Below, piece after piece: positions 8,518 to 16,851 of a DNA stretch of 26,235 bases. The notes beneath the pieces are model-generated. The model did not search any database. It had not been told where the DNA came from and saw only the letters and a list, made by a program, of their open reading frames with translations. This stretch comes from Thermoplasmatota archaeon. GTDB lineage: Archaea > Thermoplasmatota > E2 > DHVEG-1. The position numbers and the translations under genes were made by a program. The first letter of the stretch is position 1, and the number at the start of each line of letters is the position of its first letter. The DNA is taken from the NCBI GenBank assembly GCA_016930995.1, contig JAFGFQ010000093.1, positions 1-26,235 on the forward strand. Direction: 5' to 3'.

Positions 8518-9264
8518 TTAGAGACAATGAAGTAAGGTATTGCTTACTTCAGCGATCTGCTCTGGAGTCAGTTGCTCCACACGTTTTTCAAGATAGGGGA
8601 GATGTTTAATATCTCCGTAGTGTTGCTTGATGGTATACCGTATTTTTTTCCGTCGATGACTAAAGAGTTGTTTTGTCAGTTCTAAAAAAAACTGTTCATC
8701 TTCTAGATGGAACCTTGGTTTTTTATAGGGAATCAGCTGGATAACTGAAGCATCTATCGAGGGGGCGGGGGAAAAACAACTCCGTGGTATTTCCTCTAAA
8801 ATTCGACACTGTGCTTTATATGAAACCCCAACAGTAAGCCGGGAATATTGCTTCGTGCCGGGTGATGCAACAAGACGTTCAGCGAAATCCTTTTGAAAAA
8901 TAAGGATGGCTAGCTCGAATTGTGTTTGTAGAAATTTAAACATGATCGGGGAAGAAATCTCAAAGGGAAGATTCGAGACAATCTTGGTAAAACAAGGGAA
9001 GCTGGAAAAATCAACCATCAGAGCATCATCGCATACAAGCAAGACGTTTTCTGGGAGTGTTTCTTTTAATTCCTTGACAAGACGTCTGTCGATTTCTATC
9101 GCAATCACCTGCTTTGCCTTCTGCGCCAACAGATGAGTAAGCATCCCTTTCCCAGGGCCGACCTCAAGAACCACGTCCTGTTTTGTCAATTTTGCGTATG
9201 CTACCTCTCGAATCGCAATTGCCACATCATTGAGAAAATGCTGCCCGTACCGTTGTCGTACCAT
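8518..9264 (-). CDS. ksgA: 16S rRNA dimethyladenosine transferase (Dim1/KsgA)
   Basis: 248-residue SAM-dependent enzyme that dimethylates the two adjacent adenosines in the 3' terminal hairpin of 16S rRNA late in small-subunit assembly. Motifs are QHFL (8-11), the SAM-binding VLEVGPGKGMLT (33-43), acidic E57 in IEIDRR, D79/D80 in VCDDAL, and the catalytic NLPFEIS at 98-104, where the commoner NLPY is replaced by Phe. A C-terminal helical domain (LTKQLFSHRRKKIRYTIKQH) contacts the rRNA. Length is slightly below average. It is last in the operon, starting four bases after the DUF655 stop. Confidence 0.96.
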   Translation of the reverse strand: MVRQRYGQHFLNDVAIAIREVAYAKLTKQDVVLEVGPGKGMLTHLLAQKAKQVIAIEIDRRLVKELKETLPENVLLVCDDALMVDFSSFPCFTKIVSNLPFEISSPIMFKFLQTQFELAILIFQKDFAERLVASPGTKQYSRLTVGVSYKAQCRILEEIPRSCFSPAPSIDASVIQLIPYKKPRFHLEDEQFFLELTKQLFSHRRKKIRYTIKQHYGDIKHLPYLEKRVEQLTPEQIAEVSNTLLHCL

Positions 9265-9268
9265 TCTC

Positions 9269-9841
9269 TCAGATTTGATGATCTCTGCTTAACGGCGAGC
9301 GGGTGAACACACGATACTTTTGAGTTGGGTCTGTCAATTCCAGTTCGATCCGTTTTGAGATAAGTTTATCTGGCGATCGAAGGAAATCAATACGCTCCTG
9401 CATCTCCTTAAAAGAGGTGAACGGCTTTTTTTTCCGTTCATCAAGGATCTCCAGCATCATTTTCTTGCCTAAACCGGGTAAAAGCTCAAGGACATGAAAC
9501 CGTGTTGAGATAGCAGACGCTTCGTTGAAGAATTTGACATATCTGGCTTCATTATTATGAACGATATCCAGAAGAACATATGGGAGTTCCCCATGTGCTG
9601 TCGAGGTAAGATCCTCAAAATTAATCCGACCCTTTATTTTCTCAATTTTTGTCCGCAACATTGGGTCTTTTCCCACGTAGATACGTTCACCAGTGGTAAA
9701 CATCGCATCTCTTTTTGGGATCAACTCAAGAAAGGTATACTGGCTTTCCCCAATGCCATAGACGACCGGATTTCTCTTAAAAGCGGGGAGGTCTCCCCTT
9801 CCTTTTGCCAAGTAATCCAGGACATAGACATAATCTTCCAA
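9269..9841 (-). CDS. DUF655 family nucleic-acid-binding protein
   Basis: 190-residue archaeal DUF655 protein. The N-terminal part is an OB/S1-like beta domain (MEDYVYVLDYLAKGR, then GERIYVGKD). The C-terminal part has a helix-hairpin-helix (HVLELLPGLGKKMMLEILDE) and then FTSFKEMQERI. Exact function is unknown; constant linkage to rpl21e, rpoF and ksgA in archaea suggests a role in ribosome assembly or RNA processing. The start is TTG at 9841, preceded by a G-rich run and AGGAAAAC, which makes a good ribosome-binding site. It lies 18 bases after the rpoF stop. Confidence 0.93.
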   Translation of the reverse strand: MEDYVYVLDYLAKGRGDLPAFKRNPVVYGIGESQYTFLELIPKRDAMFTTGERIYVGKDPMLRTKIEKIKGRINFEDLTSTAHGELPYVLLDIVHNNEARYVKFFNEASAISTRFHVLELLPGLGKKMMLEILDERKKKPFTSFKEMQERIDFLRSPDKLISKRIELELTDPTQKYRVFTRSPLSRDHQI

Positions 9842-9859
9842 GTTTTCCTACCCCCACCA

Positions 9860-10204
9860 CTATTCGACGGAATGTTTCTTTACTATCTCCAATATATTTT
9901 TAATTTCCTTCTCATTTGGTGTATATCGCTCTTTTGCAAATATTGCTTTGATATCATCTTCAGTATTAGGCAGTATATCTGCTATTTTATAGGCATGGAT
10001 TTCCTCGACATGATCAAGTTTTATAAGCGCTGTGATAAGATCCTTTGTTTGTTTCGCAGAAAGCCTTGCGAACTTTTCTGCATGTTCCAAAGCGATTTTC
10101 TGCTCGTAATTGAGTTCTTTCCGCTCCTTACTAATCTTTTTTAGAATATTTTTTACCTCGGCAAGGGAGATGATTTTACTTGTTTCCTCTGTTTGAGTTT
10201 CCAT
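9860..10204 (-). CDS. rpoF: DNA-directed RNA polymerase subunit F (Rpb4)
   Basis: 114-residue archaeal Rpb4. With subunit E (Rpb7) it forms the RNA polymerase stalk, which aids open-complex formation and binds emerging RNA. It carries the HRDC-like helical fold: ISLAEVKNILKKISKERKEL, then LEHAEKFARLSAKQTKDL, VEEIHAYKIADILPNTEDDI and the terminal NEKEIKNILEIVKKH. Length is typical. Its ATG directly abuts the L21e stop with no spacer, so translation of the two is probably coupled. The partner rpoE is not in the window. Confidence 0.95.
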   Translation of the reverse strand: METQTEETSKIISLAEVKNILKKISKERKELNYEQKIALEHAEKFARLSAKQTKDLITALIKLDHVEEIHAYKIADILPNTEDDIKAIFAKERYTPNEKEIKNILEIVKKHSVE

Positions 10205-10498
10205 TTACCGTACTCTCCCCAGATGTTCTGGAAGAACAATGAGTGTTTTATGTTTATTTCCCACAGTGATACCAACTAAGTAAGCATTTCCTTGCATTCC
10301 TTCAATTTTTCCTGTGAAGCCTTGGAAACGGTGATGTGGCATCCCTTTATGGACCGCGGAATCAATGTTGATGCTGACATTTGTTCCTATTTCAAACTGC
10401 TGTAATGCTTTTGTCGAAGAGGAAACACCACGTGTCCGCGGTTTTTTCCTCATGATGTATCTGCTTTTACTTCGTGTTCCTTTTGATCGTTTCACCAT
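10205..10498 (-). CDS. rpl21e: Large ribosomal subunit protein eL21 (L21e)
   Basis: 97-residue basic ribosomal protein of the eukaryotic/archaeal eL21 family. The basic N-terminal tail (VKRSKGTRSKSRYIMRKKPR) is followed by an SH3-like barrel with IGTNVSINIDSAVHKGMPH, FQGFTGKIEG, YLVGITVGNK and KTLIVLPEHL. Length is normal and there is no truncation. ATG at 10498 follows GGGGGA, which overlaps the end of pus10. It lies between pus10 (6-base gap) and rpoF (0-base gap) in the operon. Confidence 0.97.
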   Translation of the reverse strand: MVKRSKGTRSKSRYIMRKKPRTRGVSSSTKALQQFEIGTNVSINIDSAVHKGMPHHRFQGFTGKIEGMQGNAYLVGITVGNKHKTLIVLPEHLGRVR

Positions 10499-10504
10499 AT
10501 TATG

Positions 10505-11719
10505 TCATTCCCCCTTCACATCGATTACGTCGAGTTCTGTTACCTTACAGGGAATACCGATGAGTTCACTGAGATTCGGTTGGGTCTTCTCGTCATCACC
10601 GGAGATGAATTCTTTGACATAGGTCCCCGATTCAGTTTCGAGAGTCAATCTGGCTATAGTACCCTCTACCGATTCAATGTTGCAGTTGTAGATGACTCGT
10701 TCTCTAACCTTATGTGCCCGACGATGGGCTACTCGAGTTGGTGTCAACTGCTTTATGAGTTGACCCTGTAATGACTGAGCCACCTTTATAAGTTTTTCTT
10801 TATTCACAGGTTTCGCCGCCTCAAGAGTGACCCGATACGTCTTGCGAAACTCAGCTTCCTTGATACGAGCAATCTCATCTCGATGAGAAAATCGCAAACA
10901 GGAGATTTCCACTTTATTTTTTGCTCGTTTGTTTGTCTCCTCTTCTAGAAGGGAAAGGTCAATATTTCTTTTTTTTGGGTTCTTTACCTCAAGGATGAAT
11001 GGTCGACCTGACCCAAGCATGAGCGCATCAATGTCCTCTCGCCCGCTCCCGTGAAAGGATTCATCAGTCCCGTTTGTCAGTTCCAATGCCTTCTGTGCAA
11101 TGAGTTCCTCAACAGTGGTTTCATACAGTTTCCCAGAATAATTGCATTTTTTGCAGCCTTTCCCCAGACAGATTTGACATGGCCATTTTGTTTGAGGGAT
11201 GCCTCTCTGCAGCTTCTTATACCTGCCGTAGATAAAAAGAGAGCTTATTTGAAGAGTCACCACATCGTAGACGGTATCAAGAACTGCCATGATGTCCGGG
11301 TTTGGGATATCAACTGTTTTTTTAAGGTCGGGTTCAAGGACTTTTCCTATCTCCCTGTTGATCTCCATTTTGATTGGTTCAGCTTCCTGCATCTGGAGTT
11401 GCTTCCAGAGAGTGTGTTCTCTTTCTTGGATCTCCTCATCGATTTTTGAACCAATCAGAAACGTATCAAACTCATAGTCCTTTAACTCATTTCGTATGAG
11501 ATCGATAAAATGAGGAATTTCACTAATAAGCCCTGCGCATAACCAACAGTCCATAGGTGCTGTTTTCCTTGTTATCTTCAGTTGTTTTTTTATCCATTGT
11601 CCTTTTTCTTGATTGTTCCCTTCTTTGATTTCTTCCCTGAAAAGTCGGCCTATACATGCGTCACAGAGACGATAGTCAGAGAGGAGGACGTCTGCTTTTT
11701 TCAGTGTTTCAGCCTTCAT
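10505..11719 (-). CDS. pus10: tRNA pseudouridine(54/55) synthase Pus10
   Basis: 404-residue archaeal Pus10, which makes pseudouridine at positions 54 and 55 of the tRNA T-loop. The N-terminal THUMP-containing domain carries zinc-ligand cysteines in CDACIGRLF (C19, C22), CWLCAGL (C58, C61), and CQICLGKGCKKC (C185 to C196). The catalytic core has GREDID at 230-235 with the active-site aspartate, followed by RPFILEVKNPKK. The C-terminus has TPTRVAHRRAHKVRERVIY and GTYVKEFISGD, both typical of the family. It heads the operon with eL21, RpoF, DUF655 and KsgA. A TATA box about 28 bases upstream and no ribosome-binding site suggest a leaderless transcript. Confidence 0.96.
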   Translation of the reverse strand: MKAETLKKADVLLSDYRLCDACIGRLFREEIKEGNNQEKGQWIKKQLKITRKTAPMDCWLCAGLISEIPHFIDLIRNELKDYEFDTFLIGSKIDEEIQEREHTLWKQLQMQEAEPIKMEINREIGKVLEPDLKKTVDIPNPDIMAVLDTVYDVVTLQISSLFIYGRYKKLQRGIPQTKWPCQICLGKGCKKCNYSGKLYETTVEELIAQKALELTNGTDESFHGSGREDIDALMLGSGRPFILEVKNPKKRNIDLSLLEEETNKRAKNKVEISCLRFSHRDEIARIKEAEFRKTYRVTLEAAKPVNKEKLIKVAQSLQGQLIKQLTPTRVAHRRAHKVRERVIYNCNIESVEGTIARLTLETESGTYVKEFISGDDEKTQPNLSELIGIPCKVTELDVIDVKGE

Positions 11720-11744
11720 TAGAGGGGCTGAATAACCTGTGTTC

Positions 11745-11750
11745 TATAAA
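11745..11750 (-). promoter_or_regulatory. TATA box of the pus10 operon
   Basis: TTTATA on the minus strand is centred about 28 bases before the pus10 ATG, so transcription would start at or just before the start codon. This predicts a leaderless mRNA, consistent with the absence of a Shine-Dalgarno site. Confidence 0.45.
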
Positions 11751-11825
11751 CATTTCCCTTCCTCTTAAAAACCTCTTGATCGTTATTTTAAGATGAAGAA
11801 TACAAAACAGGATTGCAGACGATGT

Positions 11826-11987
11826 TTATGTCAACCAGAGATAATACACAGCCCACGCCAGGGCGATCCCAAATATAATGGGAACAATCCACCAATACCA
11901 CGCAGAGTGCGCTACACCAAGTGTGTAGGCAAGAGAAAGTAAAAAACCGATAACAAGAAACGTCGTAAGAATGTCCCTATATTTCAT
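11826..11987 (-). CDS. Small two-helix membrane protein (53 residues)
   Basis: Short open frame beginning MKYRDILTTF, with helix one LVIGFLLSLAYTLGVA and helix two WWIVPIIFGIALAWAVYYLW, separated by HSAWY. The positive N-terminus before helix one suggests it stays inside the cell, giving a hairpin topology. ATG at 11987 is preceded by GGTGG and GGAG. A TATA-like TTATAAAAAG (about 12042-12051) lies 55-60 bases upstream, giving a leader of about 30 bases. Function is unknown; the aromatic-rich turn is its only distinctive feature. Confidence 0.6.
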   Translation of the reverse strand: MKYRDILTTFLVIGFLLSLAYTLGVAHSAWYWWIVPIIFGIALAWAVYYLWLT

Positions 11988-12190
11988 CTCCAACAACCAC
12001 CGATTACTTAATTTTTTTTCTTACACTACTCAATCACATATCTTTTTATAACAATATCGGATTATTCAGTTGGTTCCTCTCATTTTACCTATTGAAAACT
12101 TATTGAAGGAAAATAACTATTTCCCTCATTTTTTATATTAAAAATACCTCCGATATCACTTTTTTATCAAGGAATGTCGCTATGAAAGCA

Positions 12191-12200
12191 TTTAAATATA
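12191..12200 (+). promoter_or_regulatory. TATA box and RBS of the 121-residue secreted protein
   Basis: TTTAAATATA at 12191-12200 is a strong archaeal TATA match, about 45 bases before the ATG. AAGGGGGT at about 12224-12231 serves as ribosome-binding site nine bases before the ATG. The same AAGGGGGTA string precedes the metalloprotease gene on the other strand. Confidence 0.5.
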
Positions 12201-12239
12201 TTTAACTTATACTAATAAAAATTAAGGGGGTAAAAAAAG

Positions 12240-12605
12240 ATGAAAAAAACAGTTTTTTGTTTAGTTGTATTAACGATATTTGGCACATTTTATGGAACTA
12301 CAGCCCTTGCGGCTCCAGAGGTTACAGGGGTACGAGGCGGATATGGTGTTATTGCGACCGTATCTGGTGCTGCGAATCTTGATTGGAAAATAGAAATCGG
12401 AGGCCAGCGGATCTTCCAAGGATCAATTACAGAGGGCGTCATTGGGAGTAACGGCAGTGCTACGATCCGAACACCACTCTTCCCACCGGCACTTGGAATT
12501 GGAAAAATAAACGTCACTGTCTCGCTCTGGTGGAGTTTTCTACCTGTAGATGTCGAGGAACGAAATGCCTTCATGCTTGGACCGTTTGTTCTCTTTATGC
12601 AATAA
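12240..12605 (+). CDS. Small secreted beta-rich protein
   Basis: 121 residues with a clear Sec signal peptide: MKKTVFCLVVLTIFGTF, then a likely cleavage after ALAAP near residue 26. The mature part of about 95 residues alternates hydrophobic and polar residues in strands (YGVIATVSGAANLDWKIEI, GKINVTVSLWWSFLPV) and has no cysteines, so it is probably a single beta-sandwich. The end, RNAFMLGPFVLFM, resembles the closing strand of Ig-like surface modules in archaeal exported proteins. Function is unknown. It has its own promoter and terminator and faces the metalloprotease gene convergently. Confidence 0.8.
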   Translation: MKKTVFCLVVLTIFGTFYGTTALAAPEVTGVRGGYGVIATVSGAANLDWKIEIGGQRIFQGSITEGVIGSNGSATIRTPLFPPALGIGKINVTVSLWWSFLPVDVEERNAFMLGPFVLFMQ

Positions 12606-12642
12606 AAACAGCACTACATACGTCCTTAGCTGCATAGAAAAT

Positions 12643-12672
12643 GAGAAGATACCTTCTCTTTCTTTCTCTTTC
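12643..12672 (+). terminator. Hairpin terminator after the secreted protein gene
   Basis: GAGAAG-ATAC-CTTCTC forms a 6-base stem with a tetraloop at 12643-12658. It is followed by a pyrimidine tract, TTTCTTTCTCTTT. Confidence 0.4.
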
Positions 12673-12735
12673 AGATGATATGTAAAATTATTTTTAAAAA
12701 ATAAAGAAGAAAATATCTGGGGAGATTTAGTCTGT

Positions 12736-14496
12736 CTACTGGTGTTGCCCTATCTGTACTTCCACAGATTTTCTCTCCTGGATAAGTTCGACTGGTGTGA
12801 AGCTAGAATCACTCTGTAAGTTCCCTGCTTTGTCATATGCGGTTGCTGTGACTGAATAGTTACCAAACCCAACCCACGTCCATTCATAAGGCGATGATGG
12901 ATCACTATATTGCAATGCACCAGACACCGAGAAGTCGACCCGGTCAATCCCACTTACCCCATCGTTTGCATCTGCCATAAATTTGACGGTAAATGGGTCG
13001 ATCTGTTGTTTTGTCAGGGTGATTACTGGTCTTGTTTTATCGATCTTGATACTCGTAGTTTTGGTTGTCTCAATGTTCCCTGCGTTATCATCAGAATAAT
13101 ACGACACCGTATGCTGCCCTTCAGCTGAAACAGTAAACGGTGCTGTGTAGATGTTCCAAGAGCTACTATCTATCTTATAATAGGTCTGTTTCACCCCTGA
13201 TGGTCCACTCCCAGTTTTGCCTGGATCGGTTGCACTTAAGGTAACTTTCACGTCACTAACATACCAGGAGTTTGTTCCCAGGGTTCCTGAAAGCGAACAA
13301 GTGGTCACAGGTGGTGTTGTGTCAGGCGGGGCGACATAGTCCCAGCCGATGGCATCAAACATTACGATATCCGGAGTTTTATAAAACTCAGGATAGTAGG
13401 TTGCCCCTGAACCAATTGCCGGCTGCATGATACCATAGACGAGTCCCTGAGCGAAATGCGAGCATTGATACGGGTCGCCATCCGACATCCGATACTCTAG
13501 GGTGATAATATCGGAGATGACATCATCGTTTGTCCCTGGGCAATTCTGATCAACCATGCGGGCAGTCGTCTGAAACTCGGCAAGAGTATCTGGATTGTAG
13601 TCGCCTGATCCATCTGAGTACTGAAAACGATACACATCTAACGTCTCGATATCTTGAAGCCAATATCTGAAATCAGCACCAGAAGTAAAACCAAGCACAT
13701 GGCCAACCTCGTGAGCAAGAACCGATTGGAAACAGTAACACCCGGAGCTTATCCCATTGCTTGGATCGTAATCCCAGCTGAAATCAGAATTCATCGTAAT
13801 ATCGGCTGCATCCCCTGAAACACTCCCAACAGTTGACCGGTAGTTTGCTAAAGTAAAATAACATCGGTTTTCATTAGTAATAGTCGCGCTGTCTCCATTG
13901 TAACGAACAGGAATAGTACTTCCTGAGGGAAGGTAGCTTTGGATGGTGTCATCAGTATCCATCCCATCAATCAGACCATTTCTTGTATTCGTCCAGGTCA
14001 CAGAGGATGCATAATTACTTGCTGTGCTTCCCAGTACTCCAGCACCCATTGACTCAAAGTCAAGATTTATGACGACCGTAATAGGGTCTGAAAACTTACT
14101 TTCAATATATGCTGCCACCGCATTAATAGCTGCTGTAGCCCCACTTGGTGGTGAGGAGACATCGAACTGGATGTCCAGTGCACGGGAACCGCCTTCATTT
14201 ATGAGTATCCTATGAGAATCGCTGTCGAAGGATTTCTTAGCTGATCTCACAAGATCTTTGAATTGGTCCTGCGTCATTTCAATGTTTTCGTTCTGCAGAA
14301 TCGGCCAGGTGAGAGATTCCGTCTGAAGCTCAATAATCGAACCATCTGCATACAACCTGCTTTGTAGTGTTGGACCTGGTTCTCTAAACGCAAGCGATGA
14401 AACAGTGTTTATCATGTTTTTTCCTGGAATTTGTTGCTTATTCATCATCTGCGCGGGTGTCAGATACGGCACCAAAAAAAGCATAAATAATACCAA
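12736..14496 (-). CDS. Secreted HExxH metalloprotease with Ig-like repeats
   Basis: 586 residues from the TTG at 14496. A hydrophobic signal segment (VLFMLFLVPYLTPAQ) is followed by a protease domain with HEVGHVLGF at 262-270. The position that is His in metzincins (272) is Ser, so the third zinc ligand lies elsewhere, as in some archaeal/bacterial HExxH families. An Asp/Ser-rich, Cys-containing stretch (SSGCYCFQSV) precedes it. Two Ig-like modules follow: DTTPPVTTCSLSGTLG to KIDKTRP, and ITLTKQQIDPF to SDSSFTP. The start is abnormal: the basic signal n-region (RIQKHLGVK) is encoded upstream of 14496 but has no ATG/GTG/TTG in frame, whereas an ATG at 14536 is out of frame. Substrate is unknown; it probably acts outside the cell. 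Confidence 0.85.
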   Translation of the reverse strand: MVLFMLFLVPYLTPAQMMNKQQIPGKNMINTVSSLAFREPGPTLQSRLYADGSIIELQTESLTWPILQNENIEMTQDQFKDLVRSAKKSFDSDSHRILINEGGSRALDIQFDVSSPPSGATAAINAVAAYIESKFSDPITVVINLDFESMGAGVLGSTASNYASSVTWTNTRNGLIDGMDTDDTIQSYLPSGSTIPVRYNGDSATITNENRCYFTLANYRSTVGSVSGDAADITMNSDFSWDYDPSNGISSGCYCFQSVLAHEVGHVLGFTSGADFRYWLQDIETLDVYRFQYSDGSGDYNPDTLAEFQTTARMVDQNCPGTNDDVISDIITLEYRMSDGDPYQCSHFAQGLVYGIMQPAIGSGATYYPEFYKTPDIVMFDAIGWDYVAPPDTTPPVTTCSLSGTLGTNSWYVSDVKVTLSATDPGKTGSGPSGVKQTYYKIDSSSWNIYTAPFTVSAEGQHTVSYYSDDNAGNIETTKTTSIKIDKTRPVITLTKQQIDPFTVKFMADANDGVSGIDRVDFSVSGALQYSDPSSPYEWTWVGFGNYSVTATAYDKAGNLQSDSSFTPVELIQERKSVEVQIGQHQ

Positions 14497-14574
14497 GACT
14501 CCAATTTTTACCCCTAAGTGTTTCTGTATTCTTCATACCCCCTTTTTTTTATCGAAGAGAAATGCATCTCTATT

Positions 14575-14582
14575 TTATATAA
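14575..14582 (-). promoter_or_regulatory. TATA box of the secreted metalloprotease
   Basis: TTATATAA lies about 42 bases upstream of the out-of-frame ATG at 14536 on the minus strand, and AAGGGGGT sits immediately before that ATG. Their placement marks translation as beginning near 14536-14527 rather than at the TTG at 14496. Confidence 0.45.
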
Positions 14583-14770
14583 CTACGCCCATATATCAAG
14601 AATAATATTGCGTTTCCATTTTCATGATTATACAAAAAATAGATACATCTCGATAGGTGTTCAATTTTTCATAATATATTTTTTTAAATAAATTTTTTAT
14701 TTGTTTCTAATAGTATGATAGTATCTTTTCAGATAATGCTTTGGAAGATTATACCTTTAAATATAACAGT

Positions 14771-15433
14771 TTAGCCTGGAGATAATCCTTGGTATACCTG
14801 TTGCCAGATTTGATTCGCTAGGGTATTTGCGCAGTCATTGATATTAAGGCAGGTAAGAATCCGAAGGGTGAAAAATAGCAATAAAAGCGTCAGAACTACA
14901 GTGAGCGGAACAAGGGCAAAGATAGCGACAATCACACATCCCAGAGGATTTGATGTACTTAACCCGAGCGGTTGGGGGCCATCATCCAGGGTTTTTTGTT
15001 GATAAAGATCGGTAATCCCATCTATCAATAGTTCCGGATTGTTCTTCAACATGCGGATATAACTCTTTATCACATTTGCGTCAATCCCATGCTTGGTTAA
15101 TAATTCGTGAAGGGCAGGAAAGTTATCAAGTTTCTTAAGTAACGTGCTCAGAACTCCCGGGTTTGCGCTAAAAAGCTGTATGGCTTTTTCAATCATTTCT
15201 GACTGTTGAGATTTTACTGGAAATATGTTCACCTGCTCTCCTTTTCCAAGATACGACGAGATACAATCACTGTCTTCTTTTTGGGTCGCCCGCTGTGTTT
15301 GTACCACAAACAAAGGTGAAGACCCGGCTTGTTCTTGTACATGAGCTGACTGATATCCAACCACGGAGACGAAAGATCCAAGGGTGAGGAGTGCGGCTGC
15401 AATAAAACTACAAATGATTACTTTTTTTCTCAT
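14771..15433 (-). CDS. Exported or membrane-anchored protein of unknown function
   Basis: 220 residues. The N-terminus is a signal peptide or anchor (MRKKVIICSFIAAALLTLGS). A central soluble helical region follows, with EMIEKAIQLFSANPGVL, LLKKLDNFPALHELLTKHG and NPELLIDGITDLYQQ. Next is a strong membrane helix near residues 167-192 (CVIVAIFALVPLTVVLTLLL), then a short tail with cysteines in LTCLNINDCAN and a final amphipathic WQQVYQGLSPG. Three or four cysteines outside the membrane could form disulfides. I do not recognise the family. A TATA-like TTTTTATACC lies about 35-40 bases upstream. Confidence 0.75.
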   Translation of the reverse strand: MRKKVIICSFIAAALLTLGSFVSVVGYQSAHVQEQAGSSPLFVVQTQRATQKEDSDCISSYLGKGEQVNIFPVKSQQSEMIEKAIQLFSANPGVLSTLLKKLDNFPALHELLTKHGIDANVIKSYIRMLKNNPELLIDGITDLYQQKTLDDGPQPLGLSTSNPLGCVIVAIFALVPLTVVLTLLLLFFTLRILTCLNINDCANTLANQIWQQVYQGLSPG

Positions 15434-15550
15434 ATCTATTCTGCCTCTACTAATAAAAACCTGAATTGGTATAAAAACCTATCGTAAGAATGTGTGCTTT
15501 TTTTCTTAAAAGAATTCATCAATAGAAACGATTGTTATTAAATTCTGTTC

Positions 15551-15573
15551 AAATAAAAAAAAAAGAAAAAAAG
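15551..15573 (-). terminator. T-rich terminator of the NosD-like gene
   Basis: An A-rich stretch on the plus strand (runs of ten and seven A's) reads as T-runs on the minus strand directly after the beta-helix gene stop. Confidence 0.4.
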
Positions 15574-15574
15574 A

Positions 15575-16639
15575 TTAAAGGGTTGTTGAGATGTTATAGG
15601 GGACTTTAGCTGGGCTTTTATCAAAGTTCATCCGTAGTCCACCGATGATCACTTTTGGGAATTTCTGGAACATTGGTAAAGACAGTTTAAATCCAATCCA
15701 GTTGCTCCAGTAGTTTGCTTCCCAAGTGTTTCGTGATGAAAGCTTGAATGTTGCTTGCCGCGTGTTATCGATAAAATTATTCTTTTCAATGGTGTTCTCC
15801 TTACTTGTCTGGAGAAGCACTCCTTCCATGGAATTGCCTTCGATGTTGTTGCTTTGAATCTTATTTGACCCAGCAGTAGAGAATCGAACCCCGATTTTAT
15901 TCCCAGAGATATCGTTTCCAGCGATTGTATTATCAGTGCTTGAAAGCCCACTAATAAGGATTGCTTCTTCGCCGTTGTCATTAATGGAGTTATTAAGGAT
16001 TGAATTGTGGTTGCTATTCACCGATATATCAATTCCTTGTGCCCCGTTGTTTTCGATTACGTTGTTCTGAATAATATTATAGCTAGACGATTGTAGTTGT
16101 ATACCAACGTATGCATTGTTGATAATCGTGTTATCCGTAATTGTTACTTTGCTACTTGTAAGAGCTAACACAATACCGTTTGCTCCAGCTTTAATCAGGT
16201 TGTTTGTAATATAGACATTTTGGCTTAACGTTACAACCTGAACAATGACGCCTGTAGGTGTTCCAATTAAGGTAAAACTTGTAAGTATGGTATCACTTGT
16301 CCCAATTTTTACGACAGGATTCGCAGCTGAGCCTGTGATGATGGTGGTATCGCGATCCTCTCCCATGAGTGTTATCTTTTTCAGTTTTGTGTCCACATTT
16401 TCATTATACGTCCCGTTATAAACAAAAACAGTGTCACCGTTAGTTGCATTGTTAATCGCTTCTTGAACCGTCGTGTAATTCCCAGGTCCGCTCCCACCGA
16501 CATATAAAATACTCGCCCGATTCAGTGGTTGGGGGTTGATCATTGAGGGATCAGTTTCTGCTGATATGATACTTATCCCACTACACAGGAGCATGATTCC
16601 GACAATTAAGCTTCTTATCACTAATTTACTTTTCATCAT
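15575..16639 (-). CDS. Secreted NosD-like right-handed beta-helix protein
   Basis: 354 residues. The signal peptide is KSKLVIRSLIVGIMLLCSG, with cleavage likely near SAETD. Then comes YVGGSGPGNYTTVQEAINNA, the usual entry to archaeal NosD/CASH domains, followed by about nine beta-helix coils rich in N-x-I and N-N repeats (VYITNNLIKAGANGIVL, NIIQNNVIENNGAQGI, NTIAGNDISGNKIGV). The end of the solenoid is NTWEANYWSNWIGFKLSLPM, and the tail FDKSPAKVPYNIS matches a recurring archaeal variant. Such folds bind or cleave carbohydrate, but no catalytic residue is evident. A GGAGGAATT site precedes the paired ATGs at 16639 and 16636. It is probably a cell-surface or secreted protein. Confidence 0.88.
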   Translation of the reverse strand: MMKSKLVIRSLIVGIMLLCSGISIISAETDPSMINPQPLNRASILYVGGSGPGNYTTVQEAINNATNGDTVFVYNGTYNENVDTKLKKITLMGEDRDTTIITGSAANPVVKIGTSDTILTSFTLIGTPTGVIVQVVTLSQNVYITNNLIKAGANGIVLALTSSKVTITDNTIINNAYVGIQLQSSSYNIIQNNVIENNGAQGIDISVNSNHNSILNNSINDNGEEAILISGLSSTDNTIAGNDISGNKIGVRFSTAGSNKIQSNNIEGNSMEGVLLQTSKENTIEKNNFIDNTRQATFKLSSRNTWEANYWSNWIGFKLSLPMFQKFPKVIIGGLRMNFDKSPAKVPYNISTTL

Positions 16640-16851
16640 AATTCCTCCTTCTATTATAACTCTCTTTATATAAGTAATTCACCCAACTCATTTAAATGTT
16701 TCTATATTATATATTTAATAACATATATAAAAATCTAAGGTGATACGCTTGAATAAAAAAAGTAAATCATGATCCATATATTTTCTTTTCATAACCTATT
16801 TAATTCCCAAGCAGATACCGGAATCAAACCAAAATAGGAGGCTTTCCTGAC

